Shown piece after piece: positions 1 to 6,180 of a stretch of 8,842 bases of DNA (position 1 is the first letter of the stretch; every line of letters starts with the position of its first letter). Origin of the DNA: an uncultured Pseudorhodobacter sp. (GTDB taxonomy: Bacteria; Pseudomonadota; Alphaproteobacteria; Rhodobacterales; Rhodobacteraceae); the NCBI GenBank assembly GCA_945952425.1, contig CAMFIX010000105.1, forward strand, positions 1 through 8,842, in the 5' to 3' direction. A model generated the notes under the pieces. It was not told the DNA's origin. It worked only from the letters and a program-made list of their open reading frames with translations, and ran no database searches. The position numbers and the translations under genes are program-made.

Positions 1-281
1 CCGTAAGCCGCTGGATTTACTGGAACATGAACTACCATGTCGAACATCATATGTTCCCCATGGTGCCCTATCACGCGCTGCCCCGCCTGCATGAGCTGGT
101 CAAGGCCGACTATCCCGAACCCTGCAGATCCATGCTTCAGGCCTATGCCGAGATGATCCCGGCGGTCATCCGCCAACGCCACGAGAAAGGTTACTACTTG
201 AAGAAGACCCTGCCGCCCACCGCCCGCCCCTATCGCGAAGACCTGGCCCAACCGGCCCCCTCGCGCGAGGAGATGCGCTGA
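1..281 (+). CDS. Fatty acid desaturase-family oxygenase, C-terminal part (MocD-like)
   Basis: Only the last 92 codons are in the window; the gene enters from the left edge in the frame beginning at base 3. The visible part opens with an aromatic segment (WIYWNMNY) followed by HVEHH, the third histidine box of membrane fatty acid desaturases and hydroxylases, whose histidines bind the di-iron centre. The next residues (MFPMVPYHALPRLHE) are typical of the family just after that box, and the soluble tail ends in a proline-rich stretch. Such enzymes use O2 and electrons from a ferredoxin to desaturate, hydroxylate or demethylate a substrate at the membrane. The next gene, overlapping by one base (TGATG), is a Rieske ferredoxin that probably supplies the electrons. 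This pairing matches MocD and MocE of rhizopine catabolism in Sinorhizobium meliloti, hence the MocD-like call. The substrate here is unknown, and the first two histidine boxes lie outside the window. Confidence 0.88.
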   Translation, partial: VSRWIYWNMNYHVEHHMFPMVPYHALPRLHELVKADYPEPCRSMLQAYAEMIPAVIRQRHEKGYYLKKTLPPTARPYREDLAQPAPSREEMR

Positions 282-586
282 TGTGGGTCCAAGCCTGTGC
301 CGTCGACGACATCGACCCCGAAGACCTGGTGCGCTGGGACCACGCGGGGCGGACCTTTGCGATCTACCGCGACGCCAAGGGCGCGGTCTTTGCCACCGAC
401 GGGCTTTGCACGCATGAGAATGTCCATCTCTGCGACGGGCTGGTCATGGATGACGAGATCGAATGCCCCAAGCACAACGGCCGCTTCAACTACAAGACGG
501 GCGAGGCGAAACGGCTGCCCTGCGTGGCTCGTCTGAAGACCTGGCCCGCGCGGGTCGTGGACGGCATGGTGGAGGTCGAGCTGTGA
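281..586 (+). CDS. mocE: MocE-like Rieske-type [2Fe-2S] ferredoxin
   Basis: A 101-residue protein consisting of a single Rieske domain. The cluster ligands are visible as C43-T-H45 and C62-P-K-H65, the standard CxH...CxxH pattern, followed by NGRF. It is a soluble cytoplasmic electron carrier of the kind that feeds ring-hydroxylating or desaturase-type oxygenases. The length fits stand-alone Rieske ferredoxins such as MocE, NirD-like and BphF-like proteins. The upstream neighbour is a desaturase-type oxygenase, which favours MocE over the others; the MocE name is inferred from context plus domain. The ATG at 281 overlaps the preceding stop by one base and has a GAGGAG ribosome site at 267-272. 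The next gene overlaps this stop by four bases (GTGA), so all three are probably translationally coupled. A matching ferredoxin reductase (MocF-like) is not visible and may lie upstream. Confidence 0.9.
   Translation: MWVQACAVDDIDPEDLVRWDHAGRTFAIYRDAKGAVFATDGLCTHENVHLCDGLVMDDEIECPKHNGRFNYKTGEAKRLPCVARLKTWPARVVDGMVEVEL
571..575 (+). promoter_or_regulatory. Ribosome binding site deciding the GTG start of the PanB-like gene
   Basis: GGAGG sits 7 bases before the GTG at 583, ideal spacing. The site lies inside the end of the Rieske ferredoxin gene and supports GTG 583 over the in-frame ATG at 643. Starting at 643 would remove the conserved N-terminal TVADLRALKGKR segment. Confidence 0.75.
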
Positions 587-1374
587 GGAAACGTCCCACC
601 GTTGCCGATCTGCGCGCGCTGAAGGGCAAGCGGCAGCTGACCATGCTGCGGATCTTTACCGTGGAGGAGGCCGCCGCGGCGGAAGAGGCCGGGATCGACG
701 TGGCCTCGGTCCCGCCCTCGCTGATCCGCCATCCCGACTTTCGGGCGGCCGCGCCGGGGCTTTTTGCCATGACCGGGGTCGATCACCGCGAGATGGGCAG
801 CCGCGAGGACTATCTGCGGCTGTCCTGCGAGATGCTGATGAAGGGGGCCGATGCGATGTATTGCTCGGCCAGCCTCGACACAGTGGCTTACCTCGCGCGC
901 GAACATATCCCGGTGGTGGGGCATGTGGGGCTGGTGCCCTCGCGCGCCACATGGACGGGGGGGTTCAAGGCGGTGGGCAAGACGGCCGAGCAGGCGCTGG
1001 CCTTGCTGGCCGAATGCCAGGCCTATGAAGACGCCGGTGCCTTCGCCGTGGAAATCGAGGTCGTGCCCGAGGCCGTCGCCGCCGAGATCAGCCGCCGGAT
1101 GAAGAAGCTGCTGCTGTGGTCGATGGGGGCCGGGGCGGGCTGCGATGTGCAGTATCTCTTTGCCATGGACATCCTCGGCGAACACAAGGACCACATGCCG
1201 CGCCACTCCAAGGTCTATCGCAACTTCGCCGCCGAATATGACCGGCTGCAACGCGAGCGCGTCGCCGCCTTCGCCGAGTTCAAGGCCGATGTGGATGCAG
1301 GCCGCTTCCCCGAAGAGCGCTACCTCGTGCCGATGGACCCCGCCGAGCTCGCCAAGTTCAAGGCCGCGCTTTAA
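583..1374 (+). CDS. PanB-family (3-methyl-2-oxobutanoate hydroxymethyltransferase-like) protein with altered active site
   Basis: 263 residues from GTG 583, close to the usual PanB length of about 264. PanB makes ketopantoate from 2-oxoisovalerate and 5,10-methylenetetrahydrofolate on a TIM barrel. Family features visible: the N-terminal TVADLRALKGKR, the IPVVGHVGLVPS segment (residues 109-120), GGFKAVGKTAEQA (126-138), the E-V-V-P motif with E159 at the catalytic Glu position, and MGAGAGCDVQYL (181-192). Differences from true PanB: the TAYD motif is absent, the VGDS metal-binding motif reads VPPS (43-46), the KIEGG Glu is replaced by Ser95, and the segment between the first two metal positions is about 17 residues shorter. 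A longer C-terminus makes up the length. It overlaps the Rieske gene by four bases and shares its operon. I infer a paralogue with another substrate or a changed reaction; biosynthetic panB is not excluded but is unlikely. Confidence 0.82.
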   Translation: MRKRPTVADLRALKGKRQLTMLRIFTVEEAAAAEEAGIDVASVPPSLIRHPDFRAAAPGLFAMTGVDHREMGSREDYLRLSCEMLMKGADAMYCSASLDTVAYLAREHIPVVGHVGLVPSRATWTGGFKAVGKTAEQALALLAECQAYEDAGAFAVEIEVVPEAVAAEISRRMKKLLLWSMGAGAGCDVQYLFAMDILGEHKDHMPRHSKVYRNFAAEYDRLQRERVAAFAEFKADVDAGRFPEERYLVPMDPAELAKFKAAL

Positions 1375-2024
1375 ACCCCGAGGTTGCGGGTCAGCGCATT
1401 GGTCAGATGCCGCGCCATCGCGGCCTCTGCCGCCGTCTCGTCGCGCGACAGGCAGGCGAGGATCACCGCCCGATGCTCGGCCAGCGAGACCAGCGCCGCC
1501 TTGGGATAGACCGCCGCCTTGACCTTGATGATCCGCGCCATCAGCTGCAGACGGCGATAGCTGGCATCGACCAGCTCGTTGCCCAGGGCCGCGACGATGG
1601 GGGCGTGGAAACTGTCCTCCAGCACCGAAAGCTCGCCCGCCACATCGGCATTCGGATCGGCCGCGGCAAAGCGTTCGGCCGCCGCCTCGTGCTGGGCCAG
1701 CATGCCGCGCAACGTGGCCTCGGTCGCGCTTTGCGCAAAGGCGCGGGCGGCGGGACGTTCCAGGATGCCGCGGAACTGAAAGGTCTGGCGCACCAGGTCG
1801 GTGGACCGGCCGATGACCTCGATGCCCGACCGCGGATGGACCGTGACGATCCCGTCGGCCTCCAACAGCTTCAGCGCGTCGCGCACTGGGCCCACGGGCA
1901 CGCCGGTGACCGAGATCAGCTCTCCTTGGGTCAGCCGCGCGCCCATCGGCAGGCGGGCGTCGAACAGCGCCTCGAGTATGCGCTGATAGGCGATGTCGGA
2001 CAGGAGCGGCGTCTCGTGTTTCAT
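1371..2024 (-). CDS. GntR-family transcriptional regulator, FadR/FCD subfamily
   Basis: A 217-residue DNA-binding regulator. Residues 10-71 form a GntR winged helix-turn-helix, including GARLTQGELISVTGVPVGPV and the wing ending in HPRSGIEV. Residues about 75-215 form an all-helical FCD ligand-binding domain. The likely metal or ligand-binding residues are the acidic pair E136-D137 with H140 (motif EDSFH, followed by ALGNEL), H184 and H206. FCD regulators usually repress the catabolic genes beside them and release DNA when they bind a sugar acid, organic acid or similar pathway compound. The gene is divergent from the enolase-superfamily/ABC operon, so that operon and its own promoter are the likely targets. 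Its stop codon overlaps that of the converging PanB-like gene within TTAA at 1371-1374. No clear ribosome site precedes the ATG at 2024, but no better start is visible. Confidence 0.92.
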   Translation of the reverse strand: MKHETPLLSDIAYQRILEALFDARLPMGARLTQGELISVTGVPVGPVRDALKLLEADGIVTVHPRSGIEVIGRSTDLVRQTFQFRGILERPAARAFAQSATEATLRGMLAQHEAAAERFAAADPNADVAGELSVLEDSFHAPIVAALGNELVDASYRRLQLMARIIKVKAAVYPKAALVSLAEHRAVILACLSRDETAAEAAMARHLTNALTRNLGV

Positions 2025-2111
2025 CGGGCCAGCGTAACGTGGTGCTTGCGGGGCGGCAATAGATGTGATTGTGTATCTGATAAATCAGTTGGCAATCCTG
2101 AGTCGATCAAC
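2025..2111. promoter_or_regulatory. Divergent promoter region with candidate GntR operator at 2068-2096
   Basis: These 87 bases separate the GntR regulator from the enolase-superfamily operon and are visibly richer in A and T than their surroundings. The centre holds a perfect inverted repeat, CTGAT-AA-ATCAG (2077-2088). It is flanked by ATTG at 2068-2071 and CAAT at 2093-2096, which extend the symmetry with a one-base offset. GGCAAT also occurs twice as a direct repeat (2055-2060 and 2091-2096). Position and symmetry fit an operator for the adjacent FCD-type regulator, which binds as a dimer. I could not assign convincing -35 and -10 boxes on either strand. The palindrome is seen in the sequence; its role is inferred. 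Confidence 0.5.
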
Positions 2112-3260
2112 ATGCACCCCGGCGCGATCAAAGGCTTCACCCTCACGCGGTTCCAGTTCCGCCGCGACCGCGTGATCGGCGATGCGCAGGTGAAGTTCGA
2201 CACGTTCAACGCGCTGGCCCTGGAGCTGCAGGATGGCGGCGGTCATGTGGGCCTGGGCTTTGCGCATTCCATGTGGGATGCGATGCCCTCGCTTGCCGCT
2301 TTGCAGGCGACCTTCGCCGACAAGATCTGGCCGGGGCTGGATGGCCAGCAGCCCGGCGCCCTCGTCCACCGCGTCAGCCGTCCGCGCGGCGGCAACCAGC
2401 GCGACGCGGATTACGGCTTTGGCGAGGCCCTGCAGATCGCCCTTTGGGATCTTGCGGCGCAGCAGGCCGGGCTGCCCTTGTCGGATTACCTCGGCGGCAC
2501 GCGGACGAGCGCGCCGGTCTATGCCTCGGGCCTCGACTACCATATGTCGGATGCGGAATTCTCGGCGTTTTTCGCCCGGGCGGCGGGTCTGGGCTTTCCG
2601 GCCTTCAAGATCAAGCTCGGCCCGGATGCCGACTGGAACCTGCACCGGCTGGAGCTTTTGCGCCAGGCGGTCGGGCCCAAAGCCGGCGTGATGATCGACG
2701 CCAACGAGACCTGGAGCGCGAAAGAGGCCGCCGCCCAGCTGCATCTGTTCCACCGCGCGGGCCATCACCTCATTTGGGCCGAAGACCCGATCCTGCGCAG
2801 CGACATCGACGGGCTGAAGGCCCTGTCGGCCGCCTGCCCTTGGACGCTGATCAACGCCGGGGAATACCTGGACGTCTCGGGCCGGGCGCGGCTTTTGATG
2901 GCGCGGGCGACCGATATCATCAACGTGCATGGCCGCATCACCGAGGTCATGCACACCGGCTGGCTGGCGGCAGAGCTGGGGATTCCGGTGGCCTTGGGCA
3001 ACACCAACCTGGAGATCGGCGTCCATACCGCCTGCGCTTTGCCCGAGGTGCCCTGGCTGGAATACTCTTTCCAGAACTACGACCACCTGGTCGAAGAGCC
3101 TTTCCGCATCGCCGAGGGCCGCATCCACCGCCCCGACCGTCCGGGGCTTGGCCTGAGCCTGTCCGCTGCCGCGCGCACCACCTGGTCCGCGCCCGACCCC
3201 CTGGCCCGCGATGCGCTGGCGACGGGGCCCGATTGCCAACTGTTTCAAGCCCGGCGCTGA
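2112..3260 (+). CDS. Mandelate racemase/muconate lactonizing-type enolase-superfamily enzyme
   Basis: 382 residues from the ATG at 2112. Enolase-superfamily enzymes abstract a proton next to a carboxylate and stabilise the enolate with Mg2+, giving racemisation, dehydration or cycloisomerisation. Residues 1-125 form the capping domain and about 135-350 the TIM barrel. Visible motifs: K166-I-K168 (KxK base), D196-A-N, W222-A-E224-D-P and G250-E251 (three metal ligands), and W315-L-E317-Y. These positions nearly coincide with K164, K166, D195, E221, E247 and E317 of mandelate racemase. The histidine position (H297) is N297 within GNTNLEIG, and D268-I-I-N-V-H273 has His where muconate-lactonizing and epimerase members have Lys. 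The second catalytic base is therefore unusual and the substrate cannot be named. About 30 residues follow the usual PGLG ending. It is first in an ABC transporter operon, so its substrate is probably the imported compound or a derivative. The ribosome site is weak. Confidence 0.9.
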   Translation: MHPGAIKGFTLTRFQFRRDRVIGDAQVKFDTFNALALELQDGGGHVGLGFAHSMWDAMPSLAALQATFADKIWPGLDGQQPGALVHRVSRPRGGNQRDADYGFGEALQIALWDLAAQQAGLPLSDYLGGTRTSAPVYASGLDYHMSDAEFSAFFARAAGLGFPAFKIKLGPDADWNLHRLELLRQAVGPKAGVMIDANETWSAKEAAAQLHLFHRAGHHLIWAEDPILRSDIDGLKALSAACPWTLINAGEYLDVSGRARLLMARATDIINVHGRITEVMHTGWLAAELGIPVALGNTNLEIGVHTACALPEVPWLEYSFQNYDHLVEEPFRIAEGRIHRPDRPGLGLSLSAAARTTWSAPDPLARDALATGPDCQLFQARR

Positions 3261-3267
3261 CCGGGAA

Positions 3268-3278
3268 AGGGGAGGAGG
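3268..3278 (+). promoter_or_regulatory. Strong ribosome binding site of the ABC binding-protein gene
   Basis: AGGGGAGGAGG lies 6 bases before the ATG at 3285, within the 24-base gap after the enolase-superfamily gene. It is the strongest ribosome site in the operon. This fits the need for excess periplasmic binding protein relative to the permeases and ATPase. Confidence 0.7.
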
Positions 3279-3284
3279 AACCCG

Positions 3285-4523
3285 ATGAAATACCTGTTTG
3301 CCGCGACATTGGCCCTGATGGGCTCGACCGCCATGGCCGAGGAGCTGACGGTCTGGGACTGGAAATCCGGCGATCCGGCCGCTGCGAGCTATATCGCCGC
3401 CGCCAAGACGGCCTTCGAGGCCGCGCATCCCGGGGTGACGGTCAATTTCGTCATGCAGCCGAACGACCAGTATTACACGCTGCTGGGCACGGCCTTGTCC
3501 TCGGGATCGGGGCCGGATGTCTTCCTGATGAACGGCGGCGCGCAGGCCAAGGCGCGGTTCGGCGCGCTGACCGACCTGACCGCCGAAGCCAAGGGCCTGG
3601 CCGGGCTGCCGGAATTCTCGGATGGCGCGGTGGTCCATGCCCTGCCGATCACGATCCAGGGCTTCGTCGTCTATTACAACAAGAAGCTTTACGCCGATGC
3701 GGGGCTCGACCCCGCCAAGCCGCCGACCACCTGGGACGAGCTGAAGAAGGTCTGCGAGGCGATCAAGGCGAAGGGTGCTGCGCCCTGCTTTGCCATGGGC
3801 AACAAGGAAGGCTTCGGGGCGGAGTTCTTCGTCTCCAGCCTCGCCGCCTCGATGCTGACGGCGGACGAACAGGCGGCTTTCGCCAAGGGCGAGCTGAAAT
3901 GGTCCAGCCCGAAGATGAAGGCCATCCTGCAGGCCTTCGTCGACACGAAAGACTGGGGCTGGTATGAGGACGGCGCCAATTCCACCGCCAAGTTCATGGA
4001 TGAATACGAGATGTTCATGCGCGGAGAAGGGGCCAACACCATCGGCCTTCTGTCCGACGTCGCCCATTGGAAGCAGTTCGGCGACATGATGGGGGCCGAG
4101 AACATCGGCGCCTTCCGTCACCCGGCGCCGGATGCGGTGACCTTGGCGGCGGATGGCGGGCCGATGATGCCGCTTGCGGGCGGGATCGGCTATGGCGTGA
4201 ACAAGGCCGGCAAGAACGTGGCTTTGGCGACCGACCTGGTGAAGACCCTGGCCGATGCGGGCCCCATCGCCGCCTTCGCCAAGGACGCCGGCATCCTGCC
4301 CGCCAATCCGGCGGTGGATACGTCCTCGATGTCCTCGCCCACGCTGACCACGATCCTGCCCTGGACGACCTCGGCCGCCGCACCCATGGCCCATGCCAAT
4401 GCCTCCGCCGCCGAGCTGGAGGCGCTGCACCAGCAAAGCCAGCTGCTGCTGAACGGCGAGACCACGGTCGACAAGGCCGCCGCCGCGCTGGACGAGGTGC
4501 AAGCCAAGGCCCACGCCGGATGA
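3285..4523 (+). CDS. Carbohydrate ABC transporter, periplasmic substrate-binding protein (family 1)
   Basis: A 412-residue extracellular solute-binding protein of the SBP_bac_1 (CUT1 sugar) type. The N-terminus is a short Sec signal peptide with cleavage predicted after AMA at residue 18, leaving EELTVWDWKSGD as the mature start. No lipobox cysteine is present, so it should be a free periplasmic protein. Family features include the GSGPDVFLMNGG segment (75-85), GFVVYYNKKLYADAGLDPAKPPTTWDEL in the hinge region (126-153), and GGIGYGVNK near the middle of the second half. The protein captures the substrate and delivers it to the two permeases encoded next, the first of which overlaps this stop codon (ATGA). 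The pentitol dehydrogenases on the opposite strand suggest a polyol ligand, whereas the enolase-type gene upstream would suit a sugar acid. The ligand cannot be decided from sequence. Confidence 0.95.
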   Translation: MKYLFAATLALMGSTAMAEELTVWDWKSGDPAAASYIAAAKTAFEAAHPGVTVNFVMQPNDQYYTLLGTALSSGSGPDVFLMNGGAQAKARFGALTDLTAEAKGLAGLPEFSDGAVVHALPITIQGFVVYYNKKLYADAGLDPAKPPTTWDELKKVCEAIKAKGAAPCFAMGNKEGFGAEFFVSSLAASMLTADEQAAFAKGELKWSSPKMKAILQAFVDTKDWGWYEDGANSTAKFMDEYEMFMRGEGANTIGLLSDVAHWKQFGDMMGAENIGAFRHPAPDAVTLAADGGPMMPLAGGIGYGVNKAGKNVALATDLVKTLADAGPIAAFAKDAGILPANPAVDTSSMSSPTLTTILPWTTSAAAPMAHANASAAELEALHQQSQLLLNGETTVDKAAAALDEVQAKAHAG

Positions 4524-5380
4524 GCCCCGAGAGACGCACCGCCTGGGCCTTTCTCGCCCCCTCGCTGGTGCTGATCGCCATCTTCCGCATCGCCCCCCTG
4601 ATCTGGGGGGCGCAGCTCTCTTTGACCGACGCCCGCGGCATCACCCCGGGCGCCTTCATCGGGCTGGAGAACTACCGCGAGCTGGCCTTCGACCCGGCCT
4701 TCCGCGATTCGATCTCCAACACGATCCTGCTGATCGCGACTTTGCCGGTCTGGGTCTGCTTTCCGTTGCTGCTGGCGATCCTGATCCATCAGGGTGTGCC
4801 GGGAGGCCGCTTTTACCGCGCGACCTATTTCTTCCCGGCGATCCTGTCCTCGGTCATCGTCGGTTCGATCTTCAACACCCTTCTGCGCCGGGATGGCGCG
4901 GTCAATGCCGCCCTGAAACTGGTCGGCATCGCGCCGACCGACTGGTTGGGAAGCTCGCACACCGCCCTTCTGTCGCTGATCGCCGTGCAGCTTTGGGCGA
5001 CCTTCGGGATGTCCTTGCTGATCTTCCTCGCAGGCCTCTCCACCGTCCCGCAAGACATGATCGAGGCCGCGCGGCTGGATGGCGCGCGGCTGCGCCACCT
5101 GGTCTGGTTCATCATCATCCCCGCTTTGCGCCCCATCATCGAATTCGTGGCCGTGGTGACGACGATCGGCATCCTGACCTCGATGTTCGGGCTGATCTAT
5201 GTGCTGACCGCGGGCGGCCCCGGCACCTCCACCACTTTGCCGGAGTTCCTGATCTGGCTTGAACTCGGCAAGCTGAACCGCCCCGGCTATGCGGCCGCGA
5301 TTTCCATGGTGCTGTTCGCGCTGATGGCGGGGCTGGCCTGGGCGCAGATCCGCATCATGCAAAGGAATGCCGATGTCTAA
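4520..5380 (+). CDS. Carbohydrate ABC transporter permease, MalF/UgpA type
   Basis: 286 residues with about six membrane helices; the first is at residues 9-31 and the last near 260-280. The inner-membrane loop that docks on the ATPase is visible as EAARLDGARLRHLVWFIIIP (182-201), with E182-A-A and G188 of the EAA motif. The usual LP at its end reads IIPAL. The protein is one half of the transmembrane channel, pairing with the next gene product. I chose the ATG at 4520, which overlaps the binding-protein stop as ATGA; the translated product then begins MSPERRTAWAFLAPSL, typical of this family. Reading further upstream in the same frame gives only sequence lying inside the binding-protein gene. 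Translation is probably coupled, since no strong ribosome site is present. Confidence 0.94.
   Translation: MSPERRTAWAFLAPSLVLIAIFRIAPLIWGAQLSLTDARGITPGAFIGLENYRELAFDPAFRDSISNTILLIATLPVWVCFPLLLAILIHQGVPGGRFYRATYFFPAILSSVIVGSIFNTLLRRDGAVNAALKLVGIAPTDWLGSSHTALLSLIAVQLWATFGMSLLIFLAGLSTVPQDMIEAARLDGARLRHLVWFIIIPALRPIIEFVAVVTTIGILTSMFGLIYVLTAGGPGTSTTLPEFLIWLELGKLNRPGYAAAISMVLFALMAGLAWAQIRIMQRNADV
5361..5366 (+). promoter_or_regulatory. Ribosome binding site deciding the second permease start
   Basis: AAAGGA ends directly against the ATG at 5367 but lies 6 bases before the ATG at 5373. Normal spacing therefore favours 5373, giving MSKRLLSIP rather than MPMSKRLLSIP. Both starts overlap the end of the first permease gene. 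Confidence 0.6.
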
Positions 5381-6179
5381 GCGGCTGCTCTCCATCCCCA
5401 TGGCGCTGATCGCTTTAAGCTGCCTTTACCCCCTCTTCTTCGCCCTGAACAATGCGCTGAAGACCAACAAGGAGGATATCCTGAACCGCTTCGGCCTGGC
5501 GACCTCGCCCACCTTCGAGAACTTCACCCAGGCCTGGACCCGCTCGCATCTGTCGGACTACTTCCTGAACTCGGTGACCGCGACCGTTGGCGCGGTGCTG
5601 CTGTTGATGCTGCTGGCCTCGATGGCCGGCTTCGCACTGGCGATCCTGAGGTTCCCGCTGCGCCACCTGGTCTTCATCGCCATCCTCGCCAGCCTGATGA
5701 TCCCGGTGCAGGTCGTGCTGGTGCCCTTCTACAAGACCGTCATCGCCTTTGGCCTGTTGAACACGCGGATCGGCCTGATCCTCAGTTACACCGCCTTCTT
5801 CCTGCCCTTCTCGATCTACCTGATGACCTCGTTCTACGCCGGTCTGCCGCGAGAGCTGACCGAGGCCGCCCGCATCGACGGCGCCCGCTTCTGGCAGGTC
5901 TGGTGGTTCGTCATGCTGCCCCTGGGCAAGCCCGCGCTGATTACCCTGGGGATTCTCAACGCGCTATACTGCTGGAACGACGTGCTGATCTCGCTCTTGG
6001 TGCTGCAGGACAAGCGCACGCTGATGGTGGGCATCGCGGCCTTGCGGGGCGAGTATACGACCAACATCCCGCTTCTGTCGGCCGGCATCGTGCTGGCGGC
6101 TTTGCCCATCGTGGCCATCTATCTCATCTTCCAACGCCAGATCGTGAACGGCATCGCCACTGGCGCGGTAAAGGGCTGA
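5373..6179 (+). CDS. Carbohydrate ABC transporter permease, MalG/UgpE type
   Basis: 268 residues with six predicted membrane helices. The EAA loop is textbook: E164-A-A-R-I-D-G170 with LP at 182-183, which contacts the ATPase. The C-terminus, QRQIVNGIATGAVKG, is the standard ending of MalG-like sugar permeases, and the WNDVLISLLVLQD segment (201-213) is also characteristic. It forms the channel heterodimer with the preceding permease. The gene overlaps the first permease gene by eight bases and ends one base before the ATPase gene, so the four transporter genes form one tight unit. An alternative start two codons upstream at 5367 is possible but poorly spaced from the ribosome site. Confidence 0.94.
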   Translation: MSKRLLSIPMALIALSCLYPLFFALNNALKTNKEDILNRFGLATSPTFENFTQAWTRSHLSDYFLNSVTATVGAVLLLMLLASMAGFALAILRFPLRHLVFIAILASLMIPVQVVLVPFYKTVIAFGLLNTRIGLILSYTAFFLPFSIYLMTSFYAGLPRELTEAARIDGARFWQVWWFVMLPLGKPALITLGILNALYCWNDVLISLLVLQDKRTLMVGIAALRGEYTTNIPLLSAGIVLAALPIVAIYLIFQRQIVNGIATGAVKG

Positions 6180-6180
6180 A

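Noticed and set aside
463..582. An upstream ATG extension of the PanB-like gene inside the Rieske gene
   Set aside because: The extra 40 residues are a frame shadow of the Rieske gene. GTG at 583 has a well-placed GGAGG and gives the normal PanB N-terminus.
2046..2077. A possible -35 (TTGCGG) with a -10-like TGTATC downstream for the enolase-superfamily operon
   Set aside because: The -10 match and spacing are poor, so I did not call a promoter. The region is reported only as a divergent regulatory stretch.
1407..2111. An upstream extension of the enolase-superfamily frame, antisense to the GntR gene
   Set aside because: The extra 235 residues have no family similarity and mirror the regulator gene. 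The enolase-superfamily N-terminus begins right after the ATG at 2112.
2085..4514. An 809-codon open frame on the - strand opposite the enolase-superfamily and binding-protein genes
   Set aside because: It is antisense to two well-recognised genes, its translation is low-complexity and rich in Arg, Gly and His, and it shows no family motif. It is a by-product of high GC content.
4190..5401. A 403-codon - strand open frame opposite the first permease
   Set aside because: Its translation is Gln-, Arg- and Asp-rich low-complexity sequence without motifs, antisense to a clear permease.
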